A DNA stretch of 25,946 nucleotides from Kmv34 sp964524965 (GCA_964524965.1 CAZGDY010000009.1:1-25946); one strand, 5' to 3'; counted from the first letter of the stretch, positions 1-7,848 are shown. The notes: generated by a model from the sequence alone, not told the origin. Translations and numbers: made by a program.

Positions 1-299
1 GTTATATCTTTGTCGGGTACCCCGGTCTGGTTTAACTCATTTAAAATAGGAAGAATTAGTTTTTCTTTAGGAGTGGGCCTGGTTATATCATCACCCAGGA
101 TAACGATTTTCATGCCTGAGTTTATCTGCTTGGATAAAGGGGGAGAAGATATCGGATTTTTTAGTGATTCTTTAATTGCCTCGGTCTCGTTTTTTAACTT
201 AGGGATATTTTCTGGTTTTATATCATACAAAAGATTTTCCTGAGGAACTTTTATTTCAATTTCACCCTTTTTATACCTTAAAGTCAGCTTCTTTTCCAT
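1..299 (-). CDS. LarA-like nickel-dependent lactate racemase family protein (N-terminal part)
   Basis: The first 99 residues of a gene that runs off the left edge of the window. It starts at ATG 299-297, with an AAGGAGA Shine-Dalgarno site about 9 bases upstream. The translation contains GDDITRPTP at about residues 74-82. This matches the N-terminal signature of the LarA/DUF2088 family, where the Asp-Asp and Arg-Pro-Thr segment belongs to the Rossmann-like domain. Characterised LarA proteins interconvert D- and L-lactate with a nickel-pincer nucleotide cofactor, but many family members act on other 2-hydroxyacids or are uncharacterised. The catalytic histidines and the cofactor lysine lie outside the window, so substrate and activity cannot be judged. 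The gene diverges from the aldehyde ferredoxin oxidoreductase at 621. Family is fairly sure; lactate specificity is not. Confidence 0.8.
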   Translation of the reverse strand, partial: MEKKLTLRYKKGEIEIKVPQENLLYDIKPENIPKLKNETEAIKESLKNPISSPPLSKQINSGMKIVILGDDITRPTPKEKLILPILNELNQTGVPDKDI

Positions 300-413
300 T
301 GTATTTTTTCTCCTTATTTTACGTCCGTATCTTTGTACCTGAGTTAATTTTCTTATTTTTTTTTGTTGGCATTTAGAAAATTAAATTGATGTTTTGGATA
401 AGCTTCTTTTTTT

Positions 414-441
414 ATTTTACAGAGTATTTATCTGGTGTCAA
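414..441 (-). promoter_or_regulatory. Predicted sigma70-type promoter of the LarA-like gene
   Basis: On the minus strand TTGACA (436-441) is separated by 16 bases from TAAAAT (414-419). This predicts a transcript starting near 407, with a leader of about 108 bases before the ATG at 299. Confidence 0.55.
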
Positions 442-472
442 ACAATTGGTCAAAGGATGTCAATGGGGTCAG
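437..472. repeat. Four GTCAA/GTCAG direct repeats between divergent promoters
   Basis: GTCAA occurs at 437-441, 449-453 and 459-463, and GTCAG at 468-472, so the start-to-start spacings are 12, 10 and 9 bases, about one helical turn each. They lie between, and partly inside, the -35 boxes of the two divergent promoters. This looks like a shared regulator-binding array, but no regulator family can be named from it. Apart from this and the two promoters, 300-620 holds only AT-rich leader sequence. Confidence 0.3.
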
Positions 473-483
473 GGTACAATTAT

Positions 484-511
484 TTGACAGGAAGTGAAGT
501 CTTGGTAAAAT
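484..511 (+). promoter_or_regulatory. Predicted sigma70-type promoter of the aldehyde ferredoxin oxidoreductase gene
   Basis: TTGACA (484-489), a 16-base spacer and TAAAAT (506-511). This predicts a start near 518 and a leader of about 100 bases ending in an AAGGAGGT site at 606-613. The leader can form a small hairpin (GTGGATAA with TTATTCAC, one mismatch). No molybdenum/tungsten cofactor riboswitch pattern was recognised. Confidence 0.55.
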
Positions 512-620
512 GCTAAGCGGTAAAGGGACATGCCTGACTCAAAAGATTTGGTTATTAGTGGATAAAATTCTTATTCACCAAAAAGGTAAGGACAAAATAT
601 ATTATAAGGAGGTAAGAACA

Positions 621-2492
621 ATGATAGGAGGCTATTACGGAAAAGTTTTACGAGTAGATTTAAGCTCCAAAAAAACGTGGGATGAACCGTTAAGTGATGA
701 TGTATGCCAGAAAGTAGTAGGTGGGTCAGGATACGGGGCTAAGGTTTTATATGAAGAAGTAGGGCCTGAAGTTGATCCTCTTGCCCCGGGGAACAGAATC
801 ATATTTGGCTTGGGTCCTTTAAACGGTAGCAGAATTCCGGGAGGTGGAAAGTTAAATGTAATAACTAAATCGCCCCTCACCGGAATTCAAGTTGACACTT
901 GCACTGGGGGACGTTTCGCAGCTGAACTTAAAAAAACGGGATATGATGCGGTAGTAATACAGGGAAAGTCAGATAACCCGGTTTACCTTTTTATTGATAA
1001 TGGCAAGACTAGCATTAATGATGCTTCTTCCTTATGGGGAAAAGGTAGCTATCAAGTCACAGATATTTTAGTTGATGAGATTGGTTCCCCTAAAGTAAGT
1101 GTGGCTGCTATTGGACCAGCAGGAGAGAAGATGCTGGAAATTGCTTGCCTGGTTACTGACAAACACAGTTATGCCGGAAGAGTTAGACTGGGAGCTGGTA
1201 TAGGCTACAAGAATTTGAAAGCCATAGTAGCAAGAGGAGACCAAAAACCAAAGTTGGCTGACCCGGAAAAAGTAAACGAGTTGAATAAAGAAAACAGAAA
1301 AAAAATTGCAAAAAATGCTGCTTTTTTTCGTGATCATGGTACTCCCGGTGTTGTCGTTGATAGTGAGGCAGCTGGAGTGGTACCTATCAAGAATTGGGCA
1401 GGAGATACCTGGAAAGAAGGAGCAGCCAAGATTGGCGGTCCCCGTTTTACAGAGTATCTAAAGATTAAACCCCTTGCTTGTACGGATTGTCCTATTGGTT
1501 GTCACCGACAAGCTCCACCTAAAGATCCTCAATCTTCAACCTTATGGTTTGCCCAGGGAGGTGCTGCTCCTGAATACGAGACGCTTGCTCTTTTGGGAGC
1601 TTCTTGCATGGTGGATGACCTGGATGCGATATGTTTGGCCAATGATATATGCAATCGACAGGGAATTGATACTATTGCTGCCGGATCTTTCATAGCTTTT
1701 GCCATGGAATGTTTTGAAAAAGGTCTTATCAGTAAAGAGCAAATAGGAATGGAGTTGAAGTGGGGTGATGCTGATGCTATGGTAGAGGCTACTCGACAAA
1801 TTGCCCAAAAAGAAGGCTACTTAGGAGAAATTTTCTCCCAAGGGATTGTGCAAGCTGCTCAGAAAATAGGGGGTAATTCTATAAAATTTGCTCAGCATGT
1901 AAGAAATATGGATATTCCTGCTCATGATCCCCGAGCCTGGTATACCATGGCCATAAACTATGCTACAGGTACAAGAGGAGCCTGCCATGAGAGAGCATTT
2001 GTTGAGGGTACTGAGGCCGGCATGGTTCTTTTTCCAGAGGTTGGTATCTCTGAGGTGCCTACCAGAGATACTATGGAAGGAAAAGAGATAATAACAGCTA
2101 AGGTGCAGAATATTTACGCTTTGTTTAATTCCCTGGTACAGTGCAACTTCATCTTGTTTGGAGGATACACCCTTCCAGATATGCTGGAGTATTTTAATGC
2201 AGTAACGGGCCTTAATTGGAGTATGGAACAGTTAATGGCGGCAGGGGAACGGGTATTCCAGTTGCAGCGAGCCTTAAATGTACTTTATGGATCAGATAAA
2301 AAAGATGATGTTCTTCCTGACAGAATGTTTGAGGCTGCTAAGGAAGGAGGCCGGGCTAATATGGCTCCCATAGGATTGGAGGATTCTTTAAAGAAGTACT
2401 ATTCCTTTAGAGGGTGGGACGAGAATGGAAGACCTACAAAGGATAAATTAACGCAACTGGGACTTACAGATACAGTAAAAGGTTTGTCTTAA
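621..2492 (+). CDS. Tungsten-type aldehyde ferredoxin oxidoreductase
   Basis: A 623-residue protein of the AOR family, cytoplasmic enzymes that oxidise aldehydes to carboxylic acids (or run the reverse reaction) with ferredoxin as electron partner, using a tungsto- or molybdo-bispterin and one [4Fe-4S] cluster. The start at 621 is chosen because AAGGAGGT sits 7 bases before it and because GGYYGKVLRVDL is the usual family N-terminus. The frame is open back to 510 but the extra residues are unlike the family. Three cluster cysteines are C287, C290 and C294 (CxxCxxxC); C508, in a stretch ending LVQC, is the likely fourth. The segment YETLALLGASC around residue 320 is typical of the family. Length matches the family norm of about 600-620. 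Substrate range cannot be told from sequence. It is apparently monocistronic and diverges from the LarA-like gene. Confidence 0.93.
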   Translation: MIGGYYGKVLRVDLSSKKTWDEPLSDDVCQKVVGGSGYGAKVLYEEVGPEVDPLAPGNRIIFGLGPLNGSRIPGGGKLNVITKSPLTGIQVDTCTGGRFAAELKKTGYDAVVIQGKSDNPVYLFIDNGKTSINDASSLWGKGSYQVTDILVDEIGSPKVSVAAIGPAGEKMLEIACLVTDKHSYAGRVRLGAGIGYKNLKAIVARGDQKPKLADPEKVNELNKENRKKIAKNAAFFRDHGTPGVVVDSEAAGVVPIKNWAGDTWKEGAAKIGGPRFTEYLKIKPLACTDCPIGCHRQAPPKDPQSSTLWFAQGGAAPEYETLALLGASCMVDDLDAICLANDICNRQGIDTIAAGSFIAFAMECFEKGLISKEQIGMELKWGDADAMVEATRQIAQKEGYLGEIFSQGIVQAAQKIGGNSIKFAQHVRNMDIPAHDPRAWYTMAINYATGTRGACHERAFVEGTEAGMVLFPEVGISEVPTRDTMEGKEIITAKVQNIYALFNSLVQCNFILFGGYTLPDMLEYFNAVTGLNWSMEQLMAAGERVFQLQRALNVLYGSDKKDDVLPDRMFEAAKEGGRANMAPIGLEDSLKKYYSFRGWDENGRPTKDKLTQLGLTDTVKGLS

Positions 2493-2557
2493 TCTAAAAC
2501 TGGTTTTAATTTTGAAAGCTCAAAGTATTCGGATTACACAGACGTTGATAGATGAAT

Positions 2558-2619
2558 TTTAAACCCCCTGCTTGCTAGGAAAATTGTTAATTAGAATCCA
2601 GCAGAGCAGGGGGTTTAAA
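2558..2619. terminator. Long stem-loop after the AOR gene, possible terminator or repeat hairpin
   Basis: Perfect 15-base arms at 2558-2572 and 2605-2619 (TTTAAACCCCCTGCT and its complement). Pairing continues inward with small bulges (GCT/AGC and GGA/TCC) to an AT-rich loop. It starts 66 bases after the AOR stop. No long T-run follows on the plus strand, so it may be an mRNA-stabilising or dispersed repeat hairpin rather than a classic Rho-independent terminator. Confidence 0.5.
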
Positions 2620-2801
2620 TAAACCGCTTAAAAATTTTAATGTAATAAATCCCCTCCTTTTTTTGTCTTAGGAGACCTCTGAAAAATATCCTTTATTAAA
2701 CTCAGCGAGTAAATTTTTCAAAGCTCTTCGGCGCCATTTTTTAACGTTTGAGGAATAATAGAGTATTTAAATAGTAGTGATTAAACTTCAGAGGAGAAAA
2801 A
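2620..2801. other. Intergenic region with possible insertion-sequence remnant
   Basis: No gene is visible here. The stretch GGAGACCTCTGAAAAA near 2670 resembles terminal inverted repeats of some IS5-group elements. The 14-mer ATTTTTTAACGTTT at 2736-2749 occurs again at 10229-10242. Both suggest a decayed mobile-element end, but there is no transposase and no paired terminus, so this is only a suspicion. Confidence 0.2.
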
Positions 2802-5309
2802 ATGAGAACAAAATTTTTTTTATCGATTCCCCTTTCTATTTTTCTGGTAATGACTGTTTTATTTTCTTTGGTTGAGGCCGCAAATCTTGATCAGATAAAA
2901 TTATATATTGAACAAGGAAAACTTGAGGAAGCTACGATTGAGTTAAAGGAAATTTTAATTAGCAATCCTGAGCTGGGAGAAGCCCATTTTCTTCTTGGTA
3001 AAATCTATAGCGAAAAAACCCGATTATTTCTGGATATGGCTATTAAGGAATATGAAGAGGCTCTGAAGGATGAAAGAGTCAGTTACATTGCTCGAGAACA
3101 ACTGGCCAGGCTTTTTATAGATATAGGAAAATATGATAAGGCAATTACTGTACTTTCTCCCTTAGAGGAGAAGATGCAGCCTGAATTTGAAATCTTAAAA
3201 CTTTTGGGTTTTGCTTATTTTAAGGAGAGTCTTTTAACTCAAGCCCTGGAAAGATTAGAAAAAGCTCGGATTTTAAATTCAAATGATGGGCAGGTAATAT
3301 TTTATCTGGCTCAAATTTACGAGAGCAAGCAGCTTTTTGATGAAGCTCTTAATTGTTACCAAGAGATTACCTCGCTTTCTGACACTAATGGTTTATCTGA
3401 AAAGGCTGAGCAGAGAATTAAAAAAATTCAACAGGAAAGAGTTGGACTTACTGTAGAGAACATTAAAGACCCAGAAGTTAAAAGGTTAATTTTAACTTCT
3501 CCGGGAGTCGAGGATTATCCGGAGGCAGGAGCAATAATTCTTTTAAATAAACAGGAATATTTAATAAAAGAAGATAATACTATGGTTGAGCACATTCACA
3601 GGCTAATTAAGATTCTTAATGTGAGAGGCAGAGAAAAATATGGAGAAATCAACATTGATTACGATTCAACTTATCAGCAAGTAGAAGTAAGCTTTGCCAG
3701 AACTATTAAACCAGATGGCAATATAGTGAAAGTTGGCAAAAAAGACATAAAAGACATAGACAGATGGGCCGGTTTTTCTCTTTATAGTAATGCTAAGGTA
3801 AGAGTTATATCGATGCCTGAAGTGGTGGAAGGTTCTGTAATTGAATATAAAGCAGTTATTTATACTACTAAATTAATCAATGAAGATGATTTCCAATTTC
3901 GTTTTGGCATCCGCTACTTTGACCCCTGTCTCTACCATAGATTAAGATTGAATATGCCAGTGAACAGAAAAATCAATATTCATTATGTTCGATTGGAAAC
4001 CGAAGAACCAGAGATTACCCGGGTAGCAGATTCATTAATTTATGAATGGGAAATTGATAACGTTTCTGAAATAATTTCTGAACCTAATATGCCTGCCTGG
4101 GCAGATATTTCTCCTCTTATCATGGTTTCTTCTTTTAAAAGTTGGGAAGAGTTTTCTTATTGGTGGAGAGATCTCAGTCAGGGAAGGCCTGAGCCTAACT
4201 CTCAAATTACTCAGAAGGTGGCAGAGCTTGTTAAGGGAAAAATAACTCCTGAAGAAAAAGCAAAAGCTATTTATCACTGGATTATCTCTAATATAAGGTA
4301 TGTAGGATTGGAGTTTGGCATAGCTGGATTTAGACCTCATTCAGCTGAGGATATCTTTAATAATAAGTACGGTGATTGCAAGGATAAAGCTACTCTTCTT
4401 TTAGCCATGTATAAAGTAGCAGGAATACCTGCTTATTATGCTCTTGTGGGAACAAGAATAATGGGCAAATTGGAAGAAGATATCCCGATGTCTCAATTCA
4501 ATCATGCTATTGTTCTTGCTGAGGTTGAGGGTGAGATGGTCTGGTTAGACCCTACGGTTGAAGTCGCTTCTTTCGGAGAAATTCCGGGAGAGGACCAGGA
4601 AAAATTAGCTTTAGTTTTTTTTCCTGAAAAAGCCAAATTTTTGAAAATTCCTCTCCAAGCTCCTGAAAAAAATGCGATAAAGACAAGTATGTTGATAAAC
4701 ATAAATTTAGACGCCGCTATTGATGTGCAAATACAGATTCTAACTTCTGGTGCTGTTGATATGGAGATGCGAGGCTTTAAATATTTGAAGCCTGCCGAAC
4801 GCAGACAAATCGTTGAAAATTGGGTAAACTCTATGGCTCCCGGAGCGAAACTAAAAGACTACAGTTTTAGCGACCTGGAGAATTTCAATATTCCGGTTGA
4901 ACTAAAGATTACCTTTTCTGCTCCTGATTATTTGAAAAAAGCCGGAGATGTTTGGATTTTTACTATCCCTGGCATTCAAATGGAAGCAAGTTTAGTGGGC
5001 AAAGAAAAAAGAGATTATCCCATCATTTTTTCCACCACTTCTTTGTCTATAGATAAGGTAGAGATTCATCTCCCTTCTCAATTTGAAGTTCAGTTTCTTC
5101 CTGAAAAAACTAATATAGAACTTCCCTATCTCTTTTTTAGCTCGAATTATGAAGCTGTTGGTAAGAGCATCTTTTATGAGGGTATTTTAAAAAGGAGTAA
5201 AAGCAAAATAGAGGTTTTGCAATATCCAGAGTACAAAACCTTTATGGAGGAAATATCAAGAAAATCACGGGAACAAATTATGATCAAGGTTAAAGAAGAA
5301 GCAGGTTAA
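2802..5309 (+). CDS. Exported TPR / DUF3857 / transglutaminase-like protein
   Basis: An 835-residue protein with an N-terminal signal sequence (hydrophobic residues about 5-24, likely cleavage after VEA near residue 26), so it acts outside the cytoplasmic membrane. Residues about 30-205 form tetratricopeptide repeats (protein-protein interaction). Residues about 240-400 look like DUF3857. Residues about 470-590 are a transglutaminase-like cysteine-protease fold with a complete triad: C526 in GDCKDKATLL, H568 in QFNHAI and D583 in WLDPT. The C-terminal 240 residues are beta-rich, as is usual in this family. The combination is common in Gram-negative-type bacteria but its substrate is not known; the core may cleave or crosslink peptides, or only bind. 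An AGAGGAG site lies 6 bases before the ATG. It appears to be a single-gene unit. Confidence 0.85.
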   Translation: MRTKFFLSIPLSIFLVMTVLFSLVEAANLDQIKLYIEQGKLEEATIELKEILISNPELGEAHFLLGKIYSEKTRLFLDMAIKEYEEALKDERVSYIAREQLARLFIDIGKYDKAITVLSPLEEKMQPEFEILKLLGFAYFKESLLTQALERLEKARILNSNDGQVIFYLAQIYESKQLFDEALNCYQEITSLSDTNGLSEKAEQRIKKIQQERVGLTVENIKDPEVKRLILTSPGVEDYPEAGAIILLNKQEYLIKEDNTMVEHIHRLIKILNVRGREKYGEINIDYDSTYQQVEVSFARTIKPDGNIVKVGKKDIKDIDRWAGFSLYSNAKVRVISMPEVVEGSVIEYKAVIYTTKLINEDDFQFRFGIRYFDPCLYHRLRLNMPVNRKINIHYVRLETEEPEITRVADSLIYEWEIDNVSEIISEPNMPAWADISPLIMVSSFKSWEEFSYWWRDLSQGRPEPNSQITQKVAELVKGKITPEEKAKAIYHWIISNIRYVGLEFGIAGFRPHSAEDIFNNKYGDCKDKATLLLAMYKVAGIPAYYALVGTRIMGKLEEDIPMSQFNHAIVLAEVEGEMVWLDPTVEVASFGEIPGEDQEKLALVFFPEKAKFLKIPLQAPEKNAIKTSMLININLDAAIDVQIQILTSGAVDMEMRGFKYLKPAERRQIVENWVNSMAPGAKLKDYSFSDLENFNIPVELKITFSAPDYLKKAGDVWIFTIPGIQMEASLVGKEKRDYPIIFSTTSLSIDKVEIHLPSQFEVQFLPEKTNIELPYLFFSSNYEAVGKSIFYEGILKRSKSKIEVLQYPEYKTFMEEISRKSREQIMIKVKEEAG

Positions 5310-5381
5310 TTTTTACATTTTTCAGCCTTATTTTCTTATCTGATATTAGGATTAACATCCAAAAGATAAATAGGTTTATTT

Positions 5382-5648
5382 TTAGTTTTCCTCGTTAATA
5401 ATTTTTACTTCGCCATCAATATAAATGGGTATTCCTTTTTCTGTTCTTCCTTCTTCCCACCAGCGCAAAATTTTCTCTCCCCCAACTTTATCGATATTTA
5501 AATTTACATCAATTGCATTGTTTTGGGCAGAAGCAGTAGCTTCCCTGGAAATAAACAGGGGTTTTAACATCATCACCGTTAAAGCTGCTGCTATGATGGT
5601 GAGTATCAATTTGGTATACCAATCCACTTTATGTAAAACTATCTGCAT
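5382..5648 (-). CDS. Small membrane-anchored protein of unknown function
   Basis: An 88-residue protein with one hydrophobic segment (about residues 12-29, followed by KPLF) and a short soluble tail. The tail contains a conserved-looking RWWEEGRTEKGIPIYIDGEV segment near residues 62-81, which reads like a small beta-hairpin. The N-terminus (LHKVDWYTKLILTIIAAAL) resembles the N-in signal anchors of small uncharacterised proteins seen in several anaerobic lineages. No catalytic motif is visible. The start is supported by GGGAG 6 bases upstream and by a plausible promoter. It is convergent with the transglutaminase-like gene. Function unknown. Confidence 0.7.
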   Translation of the reverse strand: MQIVLHKVDWYTKLILTIIAAALTVMMLKPLFISREATASAQNNAIDVNLNIDKVGGEKILRWWEEGRTEKGIPIYIDGEVKIINEEN

Positions 5649-5673
5649 TTTAATCTCCCTTACCTTTTTTATA

Positions 5674-5701
5674 ATTGTAACAGAATGCCTTAGGCTTACA
5701 A
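5674..5701 (-). promoter_or_regulatory. Weak predicted promoter of the small membrane protein
   Basis: On the minus strand TTGTAA (5696-5701), a 16-base spacer and TACAAT (5674-5679). A 12-base palindrome, ACAGATATCTGT, lies just upstream at 5713-5724. Confidence 0.35.
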
Positions 5702-5733
5702 GTGAAAGATTAACAGATATCTGTGTGCGATAA

Positions 5734-5790
5734 AATAAAAAAAAGTCGAAGGATAAAGAAAAACTCTTTTTTATTCTCTATCCTCCGACT
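5734..5790 (-). terminator. Rho-independent terminator of the arsR-hsp20 operon
   Basis: On the minus-strand RNA, arms at 5774-5790 and 5744-5760 make a stem of about 17 pairs. Two of these are G-U pairs that would be A-C mismatches in the plus-strand RNA. A run of eight U follows, then AUUUU. Both the wobble pairs and the T-run say that it works in the minus direction, for the upstream hsp20 transcript. Confidence 0.8.
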
Positions 5791-5871
5791 GGGGATATAT
5801 TATACCAGCTCATCGATAGCTGGCTAATTAAACTGTTTAGTTTTTTTTGGTGAAAAGTATTTTTTTTGAGC

Positions 5872-5900
5872 AAGAAGGGCTACATGGGGTAGCCCTTCTT
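5872..5900 (-). other. Perfect 12-bp stem-loop directly after the hsp20 stop codon
   Basis: AAGAAGGGCTAC (5872-5883) and its exact complement (5889-5900) enclose a 5-base loop. It begins one base past the hsp20 TAA. On the minus strand it is followed by A-rich sequence, not a U-run, so it is more likely an mRNA 3'-end stabiliser or pause hairpin in front of the true terminator at 5734-5790. Confidence 0.55.
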
Positions 5901-5901
5901 G

Positions 5902-6381
5902 TTATTCAATTTTAATTTCTTTTTTCTTTGTTTTAGTTTCCTCAACTTTAGGTAAAGTAATTTCCAGCACACCATTTTCACATTTAGCTTTAGCTGTTTC
6001 AGATTTTACTTTTACGGGAAGAGGAACAGTTCTTTGCCAGGAGTTGTATGCTCTTTCGGTGTAGTAGTAGTTTTCTTTTTTCTCTTCTTTAGTTTTTTCC
6101 ACCTTTCCGGAAATAGTTACATCATCCTCAGTAATCGAGACTTTGATGTCTTCCTTTTTTACTCCGGGTATCTCTGAACGTAAGATAAGGTGGTTATTCT
6201 TGTTAATCAGGTCAATAGCTGGAGTACCAGTTAAGCCATTTCCTCTTTCTGTCGGGACCTCACTTTGGCTTAGGCGGGGAAGAAAACTCCATCCTTTTCT
6301 CTCACCCCAGAAATCATCAAACATCCTCGTTAACTCTCGTTCTATTCGAGAAAACTCTCTTAAGGGATATCTTATAGTCAT
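5902..6381 (-). CDS. Hsp20 / alpha-crystallin small heat-shock protein
   Basis: A 159-residue ATP-independent chaperone that would hold unfolding proteins in the cytoplasm as a large oligomer. The N-terminal arm (residues 1-50) contains RELTRMFDDFW, typical of bacterial class A Hsp20. The alpha-crystallin domain spans about residues 53-145, with PAIDLINKNNHLILRSEIPG at its start and the GVLEITLPK signature near its end. The C-terminal tail ends in IKIE, matching the I-x-I anchoring motif used for oligomer assembly. An AAGGAG site lies 9 bases before the ATG. It follows the ArsR-type gene by 22 bases and shares its promoter, so it is probably controlled by that regulator. Confidence 0.93.
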   Translation of the reverse strand: MTIRYPLREFSRIERELTRMFDDFWGERKGWSFLPRLSQSEVPTERGNGLTGTPAIDLINKNNHLILRSEIPGVKKEDIKVSITEDDVTISGKVEKTKEEKKENYYYTERAYNSWQRTVPLPVKVKSETAKAKCENGVLEITLPKVEETKTKKKEIKIE

Positions 6382-6403
6382 CTTTGTGTCTCCTTGTTTT
6401 TAT

Positions 6404-6721
6404 TTATTTAAAACTTTTGGTTATTTCACATACCTTTTTGAGAATAAAACTTATATTTTCATTACTCAGAGAATAGTAGACATATAGGGCCTTTTTTTTC
6501 TTTGTTATCCACCCATAATTTCTTAAAAGACTAAGATGTTGGGAAATATTAGTTTGAGCAACCCCAACTATTTCTGTAAGCTCACTCACACATTTTCTTC
6601 CGGTTTTTAATTCTTGCAGTATCCGTATTCTAACCGGGTGAGTGAGAGCTTTAATACATTCAGCCGCCTGTTCCAGCTGTTCTAACTTTTCCTCAATTGT
6701 TTTTATTTTATTTAAGTTCAT
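6404..6721 (-). CDS. ArsR-family winged-helix transcriptional regulator
   Basis: A 105-residue protein. Residues 1-22 form a charged helix. Residues about 25-85 are an ArsR-type winged helix: ALTHPVRIRILQEL leads into the helix-turn-helix, with recognition helix near VAQTNISQHLSLLRNYGW, and a KKKKALYVYYSL wing. The classic metal site (ELCVCDL) is absent. A single Cys, C44, stands in the equivalent region, with C22 and C98 elsewhere, so metal sensing is unproven and a heat or redox signal is equally possible. It heads a two-gene operon with hsp20. A perfect 20-base palindrome between its -35 and -10 indicates autorepression. The SD site before the ATG is weak. ArsR-like regulators beside Hsp20 genes are known from archaea (Phr of Pyrococcus, HSR1 of Archaeoglobus), which supports a stress role by analogy. 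Confidence 0.88.
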   Translation of the reverse strand: MNLNKIKTIEEKLEQLEQAAECIKALTHPVRIRILQELKTGRKCVSELTEIVGVAQTNISQHLSLLRNYGWITKKKKALYVYYSLSNENISFILKKVCEITKSFK

Positions 6722-6739
6722 TTGCTAACTTTTGAATAT

Positions 6740-6759
6740 TATTATATTCGAATATAATA
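6740..6759. promoter_or_regulatory. Perfect 20-bp palindromic operator of the arsR-hsp20 operon
   Basis: TATTATATTCGAATATAATA reads the same on both strands. It fills most of the gap between the -35 and -10 boxes and overlaps the -10, so a bound dimer would exclude RNA polymerase. The AT-rich, TTCGAA-centred form resembles ArsR/SmtB operators. Confidence 0.75.
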
Positions 6760-6768
6760 AAATGTCAA
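6741..6768 (-). promoter_or_regulatory. Consensus sigma70 promoter of the arsR-hsp20 operon
   Basis: On the minus strand TTGACA (6763-6768), a 16-base spacer and TATAAT (6741-6746); both boxes match consensus exactly. It begins only 6 bases past the stop codon of the DUF763 gene. The leader would be very short, about 12 bases. Confidence 0.8.
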
Positions 6769-6774
6769 CCCCTC

Positions 6775-7848
6775 TTAAATTAAAAAAGCCCTCAGCCTCT
6801 TTAGAGCTTTTATCTTTTCGTTTCTTCCTACTTTAGCTTCTTGTAGAGCTTTATGGATGGTAGAAATAGTTTCCTGGTAAGTTTTATTTTCGACAGGGTA
6901 GGGATAACCATCTTTTCCTCCGTGAGCAAAACTATAAGTGGCAGGATCTTTGAAGCTGGGTTTTATTCCGTAAATTAAGTCAGAGACAAGAGCAAGAGCT
7001 CTTATTGTTTTTGCTCCTACACCCCTTATTCCCAAAAGTTCCTGGAAATTTTGGGGAGATCTTTCATATGTAGCTTGCAGCGCTTTCTCTAATCGATTAG
7101 GCCGAACCTTTTCAAGAGAAAAACTGTGGTTAGAAGGCATCTTTAAACTATTTATATTCTTTAGTTCTTTGATTATTTTGTCAGGTTTTTCCTGGGAAAG
7201 TTTTGCACAAATTGATCTTGCCCTCTCACTTTCCTTGGAGATCATATTTAACCCTTTCCCTTTCCATCCAGAACATATGGCAGAATGTGGCTCACAAACA
7301 AAGCTTTCTACCTCCTCACCTATCCAGTGATAACGGCGAGCGTAGTGGTTAAGTTCATTCATTCCCTGTTGTACTACCGCCCATTTTCCTGAAGAAGAAA
7401 AGATGAAACAATGATGATAAAGTTGAAATCCATCTTGAAGGGCTGCTGTATCTACTTTAGCCACCATTTTACTGGCATAGATAAGGGAATTAGATTTAAC
7501 TTTTGCTATATCTTCCCACTGGAGAATTTCCTGGGGAGTTTGTAGCGATACTCTTCCTTTACCTCCGGCTACAAATAAGCCGAGCTGTTTTTCTAGCCCT
7601 TTAATGCCTTCTTTTATCGCCCCACACACAGTAGTTGTTACTCCCGAGCTATGCCAGTCAAATCCAAGAACGCAGCCTAAGGCTTGGAACCATACAGGAT
7701 CGGACATTTTCCTCAAAAATTCCTCAGGGGTGGAATGTGAGATAATACTTATAACTATCTCCCTTGATAAAAGTTTCATTTTTTCGAAAAGCCAGCGAGG
7801 AGATTTTCCATAATGGAGGGGAAGATCAGCGGTACCTGTTTTTTGCAT
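6775..7848 (-). CDS. DUF763 family protein
   Basis: A 357-residue protein recognised as DUF763 from the N-terminal TGTADLPLHYGKSPRWLFE and from FDWHSSGVTTTVCGAIKEG (residues 63-81), GKWAVVQQGMN (154-164), ARRYHW (170-175) and SFAHGGKDGYPYPV (306-319). The family is conserved in many archaea and some bacteria, without an assigned function that I know of. Residues 271-290 (LLGIRGVGAKTIRALAL...) look like a helix-hairpin-helix, which suggests nucleic-acid contact. The many His, Asp and Trp residues in the conserved blocks would suit a nuclease or hydrolase, but this is inference. It overlaps the upstream glycosyltransferase by 23 bases, so the two are co-translated in the gpgS operon. No SD is needed to explain coupling by re-initiation. 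Start at ATG 7848 fits the family N-terminus. Confidence 0.85.
   Translation of the reverse strand: MQKTGTADLPLHYGKSPRWLFEKMKLLSREIVISIISHSTPEEFLRKMSDPVWFQALGCVLGFDWHSSGVTTTVCGAIKEGIKGLEKQLGLFVAGGKGRVSLQTPQEILQWEDIAKVKSNSLIYASKMVAKVDTAALQDGFQLYHHCFIFSSSGKWAVVQQGMNELNHYARRYHWIGEEVESFVCEPHSAICSGWKGKGLNMISKESERARSICAKLSQEKPDKIIKELKNINSLKMPSNHSFSLEKVRPNRLEKALQATYERSPQNFQELLGIRGVGAKTIRALALVSDLIYGIKPSFKDPATYSFAHGGKDGYPYPVENKTYQETISTIHKALQEAKVGRNEKIKALKRLRAFLI

Noticed and set aside
10..243. A 77-codon plus-strand reading frame
   Set aside because: It is the antisense shadow of the LarA-like gene, which has an SD site and a family motif on the minus strand.
510..620. Longer N-terminus for the AOR protein
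   Set aside because: It lies in the leader, begins inside the -10 box, and has no SD; the ATG at 621 has an AAGGAGGT site and the family N-terminus.
512..620. Molybdenum/tungsten cofactor riboswitch before the AOR gene
   Set aside because: Only one weak hairpin is present and no consensus elements of the Moco RNA were found.
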